Shown: in pieces, positions 1 through 7,586 of the stretch
How the letters are laid out: every line of letters begins with the position of its first letter
Position numbering within the stretch: position 1 is the first letter of the stretch
Assembly (NCBI GenBank): GCA_045657625.1
Contig: JAZOTM010000049.1
Coordinates: forward strand, 1-15,132
Origin: JAZOTM01 sp045657625
GTDB lineage: Bacteria; Bacillota; Clostridia; Lachnospirales; Lachnospiraceae
Direction: 5' to 3'
Length of the DNA: 15,132 nt
The notes under the pieces: model-generated
Databases searched by the model: none
Told to the model about the DNA's origin: nothing
Seen by the model: the letters and a program-made list of their open reading frames with translations, nothing else
Made by a program: the position numbers and the translations under genes

Positions 1-1
1 G

Positions 2-2341
2 CTGACAAGAGATGAGGAAATGAAACAAGTCTGGGAATGGAAGGAAGAGTACGGCAATCGTATTGTAAGCCAGCTTAAGAAACTTGGTTCTTCTGCTGAC
101 TGGGACAGAGAACGTTTTACAATGGACGAAGGATGTTCTGATGCGGTAAAAGAAGTTTTCGTACGTCTTTTTGAAAAAGGATATATTTACAAAGGTTCAA
201 GAATTATCAACTGGTGTCCGGTTTGTCAGACTTCTATTTCCGACGCAGAAGTAGAACACGTAGATCAGGAAGGTTCTTTCTGGCATATCAATTATCCGGT
301 AGTAGGCGAAGAAGGCCGTTTCGTAGAAATCGCTACTACACGTCCGGAAACCTTGTTTGGTGATACCGCAGTTGCAGTAAATCCGGAGGATGAGAGATAC
401 CAGGATATCATTGGAAAAATGTTAAAACTTCCATGCACAGACAGAGAAATTCCGGTAATTGCAGATTCCTATGTAGATAAAGAGTTTGGAACCGGTTGTG
501 TAAAGATTACACCGGCTCATGACCCCAACGATTTTGAAGTTGGAAAACGTCACAACTTGGAAGAAATCGTTGTCATTGGGGATGACGCAGTCATGAATGA
601 AAAAGCAGGCAAGTACGCAGGCATGGATCGCTATGAATGCCGTAAGGCCTTGGTTGCAGATTTGGAAAAAGAAGGACTTCTTGTAAAAGTAGTACCTCAT
701 ACACATAGCGTTGGTACCCACGATCGTTGTGGTACAACCATCGAGCCAATGATCAAAAAACAGTGGTTCGTAAAAATGGATGAGTTGATTAAACCGGCAG
801 TAAACGCTGTAAAGGATGGCAAGATTCAGCTTCTTCCAAAGAGAATGGAAAAGACCTACTTCAACTGGACAGATAATATCAGAGATTGGTGTATTTCCCG
901 TCAGCTTTGGTGGGGACACAGAATCCCGGCTTATTACTGTGATGACTGTGGAGAGATGGTGGTTGCAAAGGCTGCTCCGGAAAAATGCCCGAAGTGTGGT
1001 TGCACACATATGAGACAGGATGAGGATACTTTGGATACCTGGTTCTCCTCTGCTTTATGGCCATTCTCAACCTTAGGCTGGCCGGAAGATACCGAAGATT
1101 TGAAATATTTCTATCCAAATGACGTACTTGTAACCGGATATGACATTATTTTCTTCTGGGTTATCCGTATGATTTTCTCAGGTTACGAACAGATGGGAGA
1201 TGCGCCGTTCCATACCGTATTATTCCACGGTTTGGTTCGCGACTCTCAGGGACGTAAGATGAGTAAGTCCTTAGGAAATGGTATTGATCCATTGGAAGTA
1301 ATTGAAAAATACGGTGCAGATGCCCTTCGCTTGACCTTGATTACCGGTAATGCACCGGGAAATGACATGCGTTTCTACTGGGAAAGAGTAGAAGCTTCCA
1401 GAAACTTTGCAAATAAGGTTTGGAACGCATCTCGTTTTATTATGATGAACTTGGAAAAAGCAGATGGTTTCGGTGGTATCAAGGAACCAAAGACCGAAGA
1501 ACTTCGTGCCGCAGATAAGTGGATTTTGTCTGCAGTCAATACGTTGGCAAAAGACGTCACGGAAAACATGGATAAATACGAACTTGGAATCGCAGTACAG
1601 AAGGTTTATGACTTTATCTGGGAAGAATTCTGCGATTGGTATATCGAAATTGCAAAGGTTCGTACTTACAAGTATGAAGAAGATCCGGCTTCCGCAAATG
1701 CAGCACTTTGGACACTTCGCACTGTTTTAACAGAGGCTTTGAAGTTGTTACATCCATATATGCCATTTATCACAGAAGAAATCTTCTGCACCTTGCATCC
1801 GGAAGAAGACACCATTATGCTTGCAAAATGGCCGGAATACAAGGAAGCGTGGAATTTCAAAGAGGATGAAGAAAAACTTGCACATGTAAAAGATTTGGTT
1901 CGTGGAATCCGTAACGTGCGTACAGAAATGGACGTTCCACCATCCAAGAAAGCAACTCTTTTCGTTGTTTCCGAAGATGCAAAGGTACGTGACATCTTTA
2001 CAGAAACCATGGAAGCATACCAGACATTGGCAGGTGCAGAAAGCATCCATGTACAGGCTGGAAAAGATGGCATTGGAGATGACGCAGTGTCTGCAGTAAT
2101 CCCGGGCGCAGTTTGCTACATGCCACTTTCTGATTTGGTGGACTTCGAAAAAGAAAAGGAACGTCTGACCAAGGAAAAAGAGCGTTTGGAAAAAGAATTA
2201 CAGCGTTCAAAGAATATGCTTTCCAATGAAAAGTTCTTGAGTAAAGCACCGGAAGCAAAGATTCAAGAAGAAAAAGACAAACAGGCAAAATACGAAAATA
2301 TGATGGAACAGGTAATGGCGCAGCTTGCAAAATTGTCATAA
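2..2341 (+). CDS. valS: Valine--tRNA ligase, 5'-truncated by window edge
   Basis: Cytoplasmic class I aminoacyl-tRNA synthetase that charges tRNA-Val with valine and edits mischarged threonine. The frame is open from base 2, so the first methionine (base 20) is internal. About 100 N-terminal residues, including the HIGH signature, lie outside the window. Visible in order: the CP1 editing domain with TTRPETLFGDTAVAVNPED (about 332-388) and GTGCVKITPAHDPNDFEVG (about 490-546); a four-cysteine zinc insertion, CDDC to CPKC (938-997); the GYDIIFFWVIRM segment; the KMSKS loop (1256-1270, GRKMSKSLGNG) that binds ATP; the helical anticodon-binding domain (about 1500-1950); and the C-terminal coiled coil rich in EKERL repeats (about 2140-2335) typical of ValRS. 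Length and motifs separate it from IleRS and LeuRS. No frameshift is seen in the visible part. Confidence 0.97.
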   Translation: MTRDEEMKQVWEWKEEYGNRIVSQLKKLGSSADWDRERFTMDEGCSDAVKEVFVRLFEKGYIYKGSRIINWCPVCQTSISDAEVEHVDQEGSFWHINYPVVGEEGRFVEIATTRPETLFGDTAVAVNPEDERYQDIIGKMLKLPCTDREIPVIADSYVDKEFGTGCVKITPAHDPNDFEVGKRHNLEEIVVIGDDAVMNEKAGKYAGMDRYECRKALVADLEKEGLLVKVVPHTHSVGTHDRCGTTIEPMIKKQWFVKMDELIKPAVNAVKDGKIQLLPKRMEKTYFNWTDNIRDWCISRQLWWGHRIPAYYCDDCGEMVVAKAAPEKCPKCGCTHMRQDEDTLDTWFSSALWPFSTLGWPEDTEDLKYFYPNDVLVTGYDIIFFWVIRMIFSGYEQMGDAPFHTVLFHGLVRDSQGRKMSKSLGNGIDPLEVIEKYGADALRLTLITGNAPGNDMRFYWERVEASRNFANKVWNASRFIMMNLEKADGFGGIKEPKTEELRAADKWILSAVNTLAKDVTENMDKYELGIAVQKVYDFIWEEFCDWYIEIAKVRTYKYEEDPASANAALWTLRTVLTEALKLLHPYMPFITEEIFCTLHPEEDTIMLAKWPEYKEAWNFKEDEEKLAHVKDLVRGIRNVRTEMDVPPSKKATLFVVSEDAKVRDIFTETMEAYQTLAGAESIHVQAGKDGIGDDAVSAVIPGAVCYMPLSDLVDFEKEKERLTKEKERLEKELQRSKNMLSNEKFLSKAPEAKIQEEKDKQAKYENMMEQVMAQLAKLS

Positions 2342-2403
2342 GGGCCTCTTTTTCGTAAAAATGGTAAAAAAGTAGCGGAATAGAAAGTACGCAGATGGAA
2401 TAT

Positions 2404-2483
2404 CGACCCCCTGGAGAGAAAAAGTGTTTTTTTGGAAGAAACATTTAGAAAAAGCATTCATCTCACCGGGAGGTCGTTTTTTT
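2404..2483 (+). terminator. Structured terminator after valS
   Basis: An 11-position outer stem pairs 2404-2414 (CGACCCCCTGG) with 2466-2476 (CCGGGAGGTCG), with one C-A mismatch and one G-T pair, and is followed by seven T (2477-2483). Inside it, 2422-2429 (AAGTGTTT) pairs with 2439-2446 (AAACATTT) as a second 8-bp hairpin. It lies 63 nt after the valS stop and upstream of the folC promoter-like site, so terminating valS transcription is the simplest reading. The branched form and large apical region are unusual for a plain terminator. Confidence 0.6.
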
Positions 2484-2507
2484 ACCTTAAAAATTCCTAA
2501 GAATTAG

Positions 2508-2546
2508 AAAAAAATGTCGCATTTCCGAGTCATACAAGGTAAAATA
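2508..2546 (+). promoter_or_regulatory. Promoter-like site upstream of folC
   Basis: A run of seven A followed by TGT (2508-2517) lies 20 nt before GGTAAAATA (2538-2546). TAAAAT (2540-2545) fits a -10 element at five of six positions. The -35 region is poor by the standard consensus (TCGCAT at 17-bp spacing), and the A-tract could act as an UP element. The same motif with the same spacing lies upstream of the carD-like gene. It is the only plausible start for the folC operon after the valS terminator. Confidence 0.45.
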
Positions 2547-2592
2547 GTAGAGGTGCAAAAAAGTGAGATAGAAAGAAAGCAGGAGGAAACCT

Positions 2593-3867
2593 ATGACATT
2601 TCGGGATGCTGTTTCATATATTGAAGAAATTCCAAAGTTTACAGAGAAACACGATAGAACTCATACCAGAAAATTGTTGCGTATGTTGGGCTATCCGGAT
2701 CGTCGCTTGGAAATCATCCATGTGGCCGGTAGCAATGGAAAAGGCAGTGTATGTGCCATGATGAATCAGGTCCTCTTGGCGGCAGGCAGATCCACCGGTA
2801 TGTTTACTTCTCCACACTTGATTTCTATGCGCGAGAGATTTGTGATAAACGGGGAGATGTGCTCGGAAGAAGTCTTTTTAGATGCTTTTCTTACGGTACG
2901 TCAAGCTGTAGAAGAATGCAAAACAGAAGGTCTTTCTCATCCTTCTTATTTTGAATTTTTGTTTTTGATGGCGATGCACATGTTTGCAGATCAGAAACTG
3001 GAGTTTGTGATTTTGGAGACCGGGATGGGTGGAAGACTGGATGCCACCAATGCCATTGAAGAGCCTTTTTTGTCCATTATTACATCCATTAGTTTGGAAC
3101 ATACAGAATATTTGGGCGATACCATACCGGAAATTGCTTTGGAAAAAGCCGGTATTATCAAAGAGGGTTGCGGTGTGATTTTTGACGGCTCCAATGAGGA
3201 GGCGGCAGAGGTGATTCGAAACCATGCCAGAGAAATCGGCGCCCCTTATTATGAGGTAAAAAAAGACCAGTGTGAAATTGAGAACTGGGACGGAAAAAAG
3301 ATTGATTTTTCCTTCCGATGTAGTTATGATGAGAATGTCCGTATTCAACTGCCTTTTGCGGCGGAATATCAGGTAATGAACGGGGCTTTGGCATACAAAG
3401 CCATGGACTTACTGAAGACGGAGGGACGTTTTGATAAAAATACGATTATAGAAGGTATTCGGAACAGCCGTTGGCCCGGAAGAATGCAGGAAGTCGAGGA
3501 AAATGTATACCTGGATGGAGCCCACAATCCCCATGGTATTTTAGAATTTTTGCGTTCTGTGAAAAAAATTGGTGGCCAGCGACCGGTTTTACTTTTTTCC
3601 ATGGTTTCAGACAAGGATTATGAGACCTGCGTCAATATGTTGGCGGAGGGTGGTTTTGACAAGATTGTCTTGACCAGAGTGCCGGGAGAACGCGGCATGG
3701 AACAGTCGATTTTGCAGGATGAATTTGTAAAATACGGCATTGAAACCATTTGGATGGAAGATTGCAAAGAAGCCTTTTCTTATGCAAAATCATTGTGTGA
3801 TGTGGGACAGAAACTTTTTTGTGCAGGATCCCTGTATTTGATCGGGGAACTATTAAAGGAGGTCTAA
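2593..3867 (+). CDS. folC: Bifunctional folylpolyglutamate synthase / dihydrofolate synthase
   Basis: Mur-ligase-family enzyme of the cytoplasm that adds glutamate to folates and, in bifunctional members, to dihydropteroate, using ATP. At 424 residues it has normal family length. Signatures: P-loop GSNGKGS (residues 46-52), TSPHLISMRERF (from 72, with the SPHL folate-side motif), ETGMGGRLDATN (142-153), SLEHTEYLG with H170, EKAGIIKEG, the WPGRMQ segment, and DGAHNPHG (308-315), the C-terminal domain motif. The ATG is preceded by AGGAGG (2581-2586) with 6-nt spacing. It starts a tight run with the two next genes; the gap to the 47-residue gene is one base. The motifs do not show whether both activities are present, but bifunctional FolC is usual in Firmicutes. 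Confidence 0.95.
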   Translation: MTFRDAVSYIEEIPKFTEKHDRTHTRKLLRMLGYPDRRLEIIHVAGSNGKGSVCAMMNQVLLAAGRSTGMFTSPHLISMRERFVINGEMCSEEVFLDAFLTVRQAVEECKTEGLSHPSYFEFLFLMAMHMFADQKLEFVILETGMGGRLDATNAIEEPFLSIITSISLEHTEYLGDTIPEIALEKAGIIKEGCGVIFDGSNEEAAEVIRNHAREIGAPYYEVKKDQCEIENWDGKKIDFSFRCSYDENVRIQLPFAAEYQVMNGALAYKAMDLLKTEGRFDKNTIIEGIRNSRWPGRMQEVEENVYLDGAHNPHGILEFLRSVKKIGGQRPVLLFSMVSDKDYETCVNMLAEGGFDKIVLTRVPGERGMEQSILQDEFVKYGIETIWMEDCKEAFSYAKSLCDVGQKLFCAGSLYLIGELLKEV

Positions 3868-3868
3868 A

Positions 3869-4012
3869 ATGATTGATTTTGAAGAAGAATTAAAGAAATT
3901 TCAGCCAAGCCTTGAAGTAGAAGAGGCAGCAGATAATATTAAAAATAAAGATTTGTCCGATATGCTGGATTTATATCGGGAAATGATGGAAGAAAGCAAA
4001 AAGAACAATTAG
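3869..4012 (+). CDS. 47-residue acidic conserved-looking small protein
   Basis: The ATG follows the folC stop (3865-3867) by one base and has a strong ribosome binding site, AAGGAGG (3856-3862), placed inside the end of folC. The next gene starts 12 nt after its stop and has its own AGAAGGGA site. The product is soluble, highly charged and predicted to be helical: it begins MIDFEEELKKF, has an acidic middle (SLEVEEAADNI) and ends in a basic tail (SKKNN). No cysteine, signal peptide or membrane segment is present. Placement, ribosome binding site and codon use like its neighbours argue that it is translated. I do not know a function. Small proteins of this look sit beside folC in related genomes as far as I recall, but I could not check that. 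Its position suggests co-expression with folC and the TPR protein. Confidence 0.8.
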   Translation: MIDFEEELKKFQPSLEVEEAADNIKNKDLSDMLDLYREMMEESKKNN

Positions 4013-4024
4013 AAGGGATAAGCC

Positions 4025-5401
4025 ATGGAATGTTTGAATTGTGGTGCTGCCCTGGATAGAAGTGAATTTTGCCCGGGATGTGGCACAAACGTGAAGATTT
4101 ACAAGAAGATTCGCCATACTTCCAACGCATTTTACAACGATGGATTGAAAAGAGCAGCTGTGCGGGATTTGTCCGGTGCAGTGGAAGCCTTGAATAAGAG
4201 TCTTCGTTTTTATAAAGGAAATACAGATGCCCGCAATTTGTTGGGCCTTGTTTATTATGAAATGGGAGAGACCATTGACGCCATTAGTGAATGGGTGATT
4301 AGCTCCAATTTCCAGCCGGAAAAGAATCCGGCTACCAGTTATCTGAATCAGATTCAGAACAACCAGGCCAGATTGGATGCCATTAATCAGACGATTAAGA
4401 AATACAATCAGGCGTTGCAGTATTGCAGACAGGATAGCCGTGATTTGGCTACCATTCAGTTAAAAAAGGTACTTTCTTTGAATCCAAAGATGGTCAAGGG
4501 ACATCAGCTTTTGGCCCTTTTATATATGCAGGACGGACGCTATGATTTGGCGAAGAAGTCCTTGCGTAGTGCGGCAAAGATTGATTCCAACAACTTTACT
4601 ACCTTGCGTTATATGAAGGAGTGCAACCGTGCCCTGCATGGGGATGCAGCTTCCAAGAAAAAGGAAAATGATGATGTGATTTCCTATGTCAGTGGCAATG
4701 ACACCATCATTCGCCCGGCCAATTTAAAGGACAACAGCATTGTTTCTACTGTTGTGAATATTTTAGTCGGCTTGGGAATCGGTGTGGTTGTGACCTTGTT
4801 CCTGATTGTGCCTGGGGTACGTCAGGCGGTGCAGAGCAATGCAAATGTTGCTTTGACAGAGGCCAATGACAGTATTTCCACCAAGGATCAGACCATTTCT
4901 TCCTTGGAAGCACAGGTAGAAGAGTTGACTGCAGAGATTGATTCTTTGGAAAACAGTACCGATTCTGCTTCTGCGCAGCTTGCTTCCTACCAGCAGTTCT
5001 TGCAGGCATATATTAGCTACCTGGAAGGAGATGTGGATGCTGCAGGAGAGGCTCTTGGTAATGTGACCTATGACCATTTGGACGAAACAGCCCAGGAAGT
5101 CTATGATACCATCAGTGCCAGCGTCAACGAAGAGTACTTGAGTGCCGCTTATTCTGCAGGTTATTCTGCTTACAACAGTGGAAACTACGACGAAGCCATT
5201 ACCAATTTCCTAAAAATTATGGAATTGGATGAGACCTATCAAAATGGAAACGCATTGTACTATTTGGCACAGGCTTACCGTAGAAATGGGGACAATGAAA
5301 ACGCCATTACCTACTTCCAGAAGGTGATTTCTTTGTATCCGGATACGGAGAGAGCGTCCAACGCGGAAACTTATATCGCACAGTTAAGCGAGGATGAATA
5401 A
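4025..5401 (+). CDS. Zinc-ribbon, TPR-repeat, single-pass membrane protein
   Basis: A 458-residue protein of unknown function. Residues 1-22 are a short zinc ribbon with two CxxC knuckles (C3/C6 and C16/C19). Residues about 30-205 are TPR-like helical repeats, for example DARNLLGLVYYEMGETIDAI and HQLLALLYMQDGRYDLAKKS. One hydrophobic segment (about 241-266, VVNILVGLGIGVVVTLFLIV) spans the membrane. It is followed by a coiled coil (about 272-325, ISSLEAQVEELTAEIDSLEN) and a second TPR block (about 370-452, YSAYNSGNYDEAITNFLKIM). By topology the zinc ribbon and first repeats should be cytoplasmic and the coiled coil and second repeats outside, which suggests a scaffold linking the two sides; that is inference. 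The start has AGAAGGGA (4011-4018) 6 nt upstream. It is the third gene of the folC run. Confidence 0.85.
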   Translation: MECLNCGAALDRSEFCPGCGTNVKIYKKIRHTSNAFYNDGLKRAAVRDLSGAVEALNKSLRFYKGNTDARNLLGLVYYEMGETIDAISEWVISSNFQPEKNPATSYLNQIQNNQARLDAINQTIKKYNQALQYCRQDSRDLATIQLKKVLSLNPKMVKGHQLLALLYMQDGRYDLAKKSLRSAAKIDSNNFTTLRYMKECNRALHGDAASKKKENDDVISYVSGNDTIIRPANLKDNSIVSTVVNILVGLGIGVVVTLFLIVPGVRQAVQSNANVALTEANDSISTKDQTISSLEAQVEELTAEIDSLENSTDSASAQLASYQQFLQAYISYLEGDVDAAGEALGNVTYDHLDETAQEVYDTISASVNEEYLSAAYSAGYSAYNSGNYDEAITNFLKIMELDETYQNGNALYYLAQAYRRNGDNENAITYFQKVISLYPDTERASNAETYIAQLSEDE

Positions 5402-5412
5402 AAATCAAGAGG

Positions 5413-5463
5413 CAAATTAGAAAAATTACTAATTTGAAACGGTAAATTTTTAGAAGAATTTAC
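5413..5463. terminator. Two adjacent AT-rich inverted repeats after the TPR gene
   Basis: CAAATTAG (5413-5420) and CTAATTTG (5429-5436) form a perfect 8-bp hairpin with an 8-nt loop. GTAAATT (5442-5448) and AATTTAC (5457-5463) form a second, perfect 7-bp one. They start 12 nt after the TPR gene stop, and no clear T-run follows the first. A weak terminator or a binding site upstream of the carD-like promoter are both possible. Confidence 0.35.
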
Positions 5464-5481
5464 AAAAAATAAAATTAGGCT

Positions 5482-5520
5482 AAAAAAATGTAACTTTTTT
5501 CTGAAAATTGCGGTAAAATA
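5482..5520 (+). promoter_or_regulatory. Promoter-like site upstream of carD-like gene
   Basis: Seven A plus TGT (5482-5491), 20 nt, then GGTAAAATA (5512-5520), the same arrangement as upstream of folC. TAAAAT (5514-5519) would be the -10, about 42 nt before the start codon. The standard -35 match is weak (TAACTT at 17-bp spacing). Confidence 0.45.
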
Positions 5521-5561
5521 TATATGTACCTTTTTAACCGTTTTGAATAGGATGTGAATAT

Positions 5562-6068
5562 ATGTTTCAGGAAAATGATGTTGTAGTATATGGAAATCGC
5601 GGTGTATGTCGCGTAGTGAGTATTGGACCACTTGCTATTAACCCGGATCATCCGGAAAAGCTTTACTACACATTACAGCCTCTTTACAAGAAAGAAGCTG
5701 TGATTTATGCCCCGGTTGAGGGACAGAAAACAGTGATGCGTTCCGTTTTAGAAAAGGACGAAATCAAGACTTTATTATCAGAGATGGAATCTCTTGGAAC
5801 CGTTTGGGTATCCAATGAAAAAGAGAGAGAACATCATTACAAAAATGCTGTAATGTCTGCAGATTGCGTAGAATTGATTCGTTTGATCAATACGATTTCT
5901 CAGAGAAAAGCAGAGAGAATGCAGGAAGGAAAGAAACTTACCATGTTGGATGAGCGTTATTTCCGTATGGCAGAGTCTCAGTTGGCTGAGGAAGTTGCAT
6001 ATGCACTTGGCATTACCAAAGATGAAGTAGATACTTACATCGATGAGCATTTAGTACAAACTGCATAA
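5562..6068 (+). CDS. CarD-family transcriptional regulator
   Basis: A 168-residue cytoplasmic protein of the CarD/CdnL family, whose members bind the RNA polymerase beta subunit and influence promoter opening, often affecting growth and stress genes. The N-terminal Tudor-like RNA-polymerase-interaction domain is recognisable (residues 1-60: FQENDVVVYGNRGVCRVVSI, then the segment LYYTLQPLYKKEAVIYAPVE). Residues 70-165 are helical, as in the family DNA-binding part (AERMQEGKKLTMLDERYF, ITKDEVDTYIDEHL). Length is normal for clostridial members. The ribosome binding site is weak (GGATGTGA, 5550-5557), and no better start is in frame nearby. It is a single-gene unit with its own promoter-like site and terminator. 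Which genes it controls cannot be read from the window. Confidence 0.9.
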   Translation: MFQENDVVVYGNRGVCRVVSIGPLAINPDHPEKLYYTLQPLYKKEAVIYAPVEGQKTVMRSVLEKDEIKTLLSEMESLGTVWVSNEKEREHHYKNAVMSADCVELIRLINTISQRKAERMQEGKKLTMLDERYFRMAESQLAEEVAYALGITKDEVDTYIDEHLVQTA

Positions 6069-6085
6069 AGTTAAGTTTAAATATG

Positions 6086-6117
6086 ACCATCCCGGAGTAT
6101 TCTGGGGTGGTTTTTTT
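6086..6117 (+). terminator. Intrinsic terminator of the carD-like gene
   Basis: ACCATCCC (6086-6093) pairs with GGGGTGGT (6104-6111) as an 8-bp stem with one G-T pair and a 10-nt loop, followed by a T-run to 6117. It begins 17 nt after the stop codon. Confidence 0.9.
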
Positions 6118-6120
6118 GTG

Positions 6121-6170
6121 TGTCCGCCGCAGGTGGACAAATGGCCTTGCTGAATCACTTATGAAGTGAT
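6121..6170. repeat. Two dyads in the pepT upstream region
   Basis: TGTCCGCC (6121-6128) pairs with GGTGGACA (6132-6139) around GCA. ATCACTT (6154-6160) pairs perfectly with AAGTGAT (6164-6170) around ATG. Both lie between the carD-like terminator and pepT. A weak -35/-10 pair (TTGCTG 6147-6152, TAAACT 6170-6175, 17-bp spacing) would put the second dyad in the promoter spacer, so it could be an operator. No T-run follows directly, so neither looks like a terminator. Confidence 0.4.
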
Positions 6171-6203
6171 AAACTGAGAGATGTTTTTTTGAAAGGAGTT
6201 ATT

Positions 6204-7430
6204 ATGCAGTACAGTAAGGTTATTGAGAAATTTTTACGTTATGTTCAAATAGATACCCAGTCGGATGAAGAAGCAACCTGTTTTCCTAGCACGGAAAAAC
6301 AGAAGAATCTGGGTCGTTTGTTGACACAGGAATTGAAGGATATGGGAGCAAAGGATGTATACTTTGATGAAGAAAATTGTTATGTATATGCCAAGATTCC
6401 CGCAACGGATGAGAGTAAGACACAGACGCTAGCTTTTATTTCTCATATGGACACTTCTCCTGAAATCAGCGGAAAGGATGTACATCCGGTGATTCGTGAA
6501 AACTATGATGGAAAAGCAATTGATTTGGCTGGTGATGGACAGTATATGCTGGATCCGTCTTATTATCCGGAGATTTTGAATTATGTAGGACAGGATTTAA
6601 TCACCACAGATGGTACCACTTTGCTTGGTTCGGATGATAAGGCCGGTGTGGCAGAGATTATGACTATGGCAGAAATCCTTCTTTCTGATTCAAGTCGGAA
6701 ACATGGGGAAATTGCCATTTGCTTTACCCCGGACGAAGAAGTCGGTGCCGGTGTGGATCACATCGATTTGGAAAGACTTGGTGCAGACTATGCCTATACC
6801 GTGGATGGCGGTGCTTTGGGCGAGTTGGAATATGAGAATTTCAATGCAGGCTCTGCTACCGTAAAGGTCAAGGGCATCAGCGTGCATCCGGGAGATGCCA
6901 AGGACAAGATGAAAAATGCCTCTCTTTTGGCAACTGCATTTGCAGCGGCTTTACCGGAAGAGGAGACTCCGGCACATACCGAAGGCTACGAAGGTTTTTA
7001 TCATTTGACTTCCATGAAGGGAAGCATCGAAGATGCAGAACTGCATTACATCTTGCGTGATCATGATCGTAGCAAATATGAGGCAAAGAAAGTGTATTTG
7101 CAGGAACTTGCAAAGCAGATGAACGAAGAAGAGGGCGGCGAATTCTTTACCGTTGAAATCAGTGATTCTTATTTCAACATGAGGGAAAAAATCGAGCCGG
7201 ATTTCATGTTCTTAATTGACCGTGCCAAGGAAGCCATGGAAGAGCTTGGAGTGACTCCGGTGGTACAGCCGATTCGTGGTGGTACAGATGGTGCAAGACT
7301 TTCCTTTATGGGTCTTCCGTGTCCCAATTTGTGTACAGGGGGACATAATTTCCATGGCCGTTATGAATATGCATGCATCCAATCTATGGAGAAAATCGTG
7401 GATTTATTAGTACTTTTGACCGAGAAATAA
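6204..7430 (+). CDS. pepT: Peptidase T (tripeptide aminopeptidase)
   Basis: Cytoplasmic dizinc M20-family aminopeptidase that removes the N-terminal residue from tripeptides. It is 408 residues long, normal for PepT. The metal and catalytic residues are in place: H81 with catalytic D83 (SHMDTSPE), D144 (GSDDKAG), catalytic E178 and ligand E179 (FTPDEEVGAG), D201 (VDGGALGELE) and H381 (CTGGHNFHG). The PIRGGTDGARLS segment is also typical. I chose the ATG at 6204 because AAAGGAG (6192-6198) precedes it by 5 nt. The frame also contains a TTG at 6189, but that lies in a T-run before the ribosome binding site and is not likely to be used. The gene stands alone between terminators. Peptide scavenging fits an amino-acid-using gut anaerobe. 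Confidence 0.95.
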   Translation: MQYSKVIEKFLRYVQIDTQSDEEATCFPSTEKQKNLGRLLTQELKDMGAKDVYFDEENCYVYAKIPATDESKTQTLAFISHMDTSPEISGKDVHPVIRENYDGKAIDLAGDGQYMLDPSYYPEILNYVGQDLITTDGTTLLGSDDKAGVAEIMTMAEILLSDSSRKHGEIAICFTPDEEVGAGVDHIDLERLGADYAYTVDGGALGELEYENFNAGSATVKVKGISVHPGDAKDKMKNASLLATAFAAALPEEETPAHTEGYEGFYHLTSMKGSIEDAELHYILRDHDRSKYEAKKVYLQELAKQMNEEEGGEFFTVEISDSYFNMREKIEPDFMFLIDRAKEAMEELGVTPVVQPIRGGTDGARLSFMGLPCPNLCTGGHNFHGRYEYACIQSMEKIVDLLVLLTEK

Positions 7431-7478
7431 GTCTTGCTAATAAGAAAAATGGGAAAAATTAATAAATAAATTTTCTAT

Positions 7479-7519
7479 AAAAAGGACAGGTGACATTGTT
7501 TTGCACATGTCCTTTTTTT
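7479..7519. terminator. Strong terminator after pepT
   Basis: AAAAAGGACA (7479-7488) pairs perfectly with TGTCCTTTTT (7508-7517), and the T-run continues to 7519. The A-run on the left arm means it could also work on minus-strand transcripts. It begins 49 nt after the pepT stop. Confidence 0.9.
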
Positions 7520-7586
7520 ATAGTTAATCTACCGTAAAGATTCTTTTGGGGGAGAGTAATGTCTATGGTAGTCTGACATAGAAAGC
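7520..7586 (+). promoter_or_regulatory. Candidate leader region before the large surface protein gene
   Basis: This stretch lies between the pepT terminator and a second terminator-like hairpin and holds no full gene. It contains TATAGT (7519-7524), a possible -10, with only a weak TTGTTT 17 bp before it. It also has two mutually exclusive small dyads: ATGTC/GACAT (7559-7563 with 7575-7579) and TCTATG/CATAGA (7562-7567 with 7577-7582). A five-codon frame (ATG at 7559, TGA at 7574-7576, product MSMVV) follows GGGGGAG (7548-7554). This would suit an attenuation leader, but each part is short enough to arise by chance. It matches no riboswitch class I know. Confidence 0.25.

Noticed and set aside
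422..1118. Minus-strand open frames opposite valS
   Set aside because: valS motifs are continuous and convincing on the plus strand through this stretch, and the antisense products look like no family.
6189..6203. TTG start that would add five residues to PepT
   Set aside because: The TTG lies upstream of the AAAGGAG ribosome binding site, which is correctly spaced for the ATG at 6204.
7520..7586. Purine-riboswitch-like words (TCTACC, CCGTAAAG)
   Set aside because: The words overlap instead of being separated by the hairpin loops and junctions of that class, and the rest of the consensus is missing.
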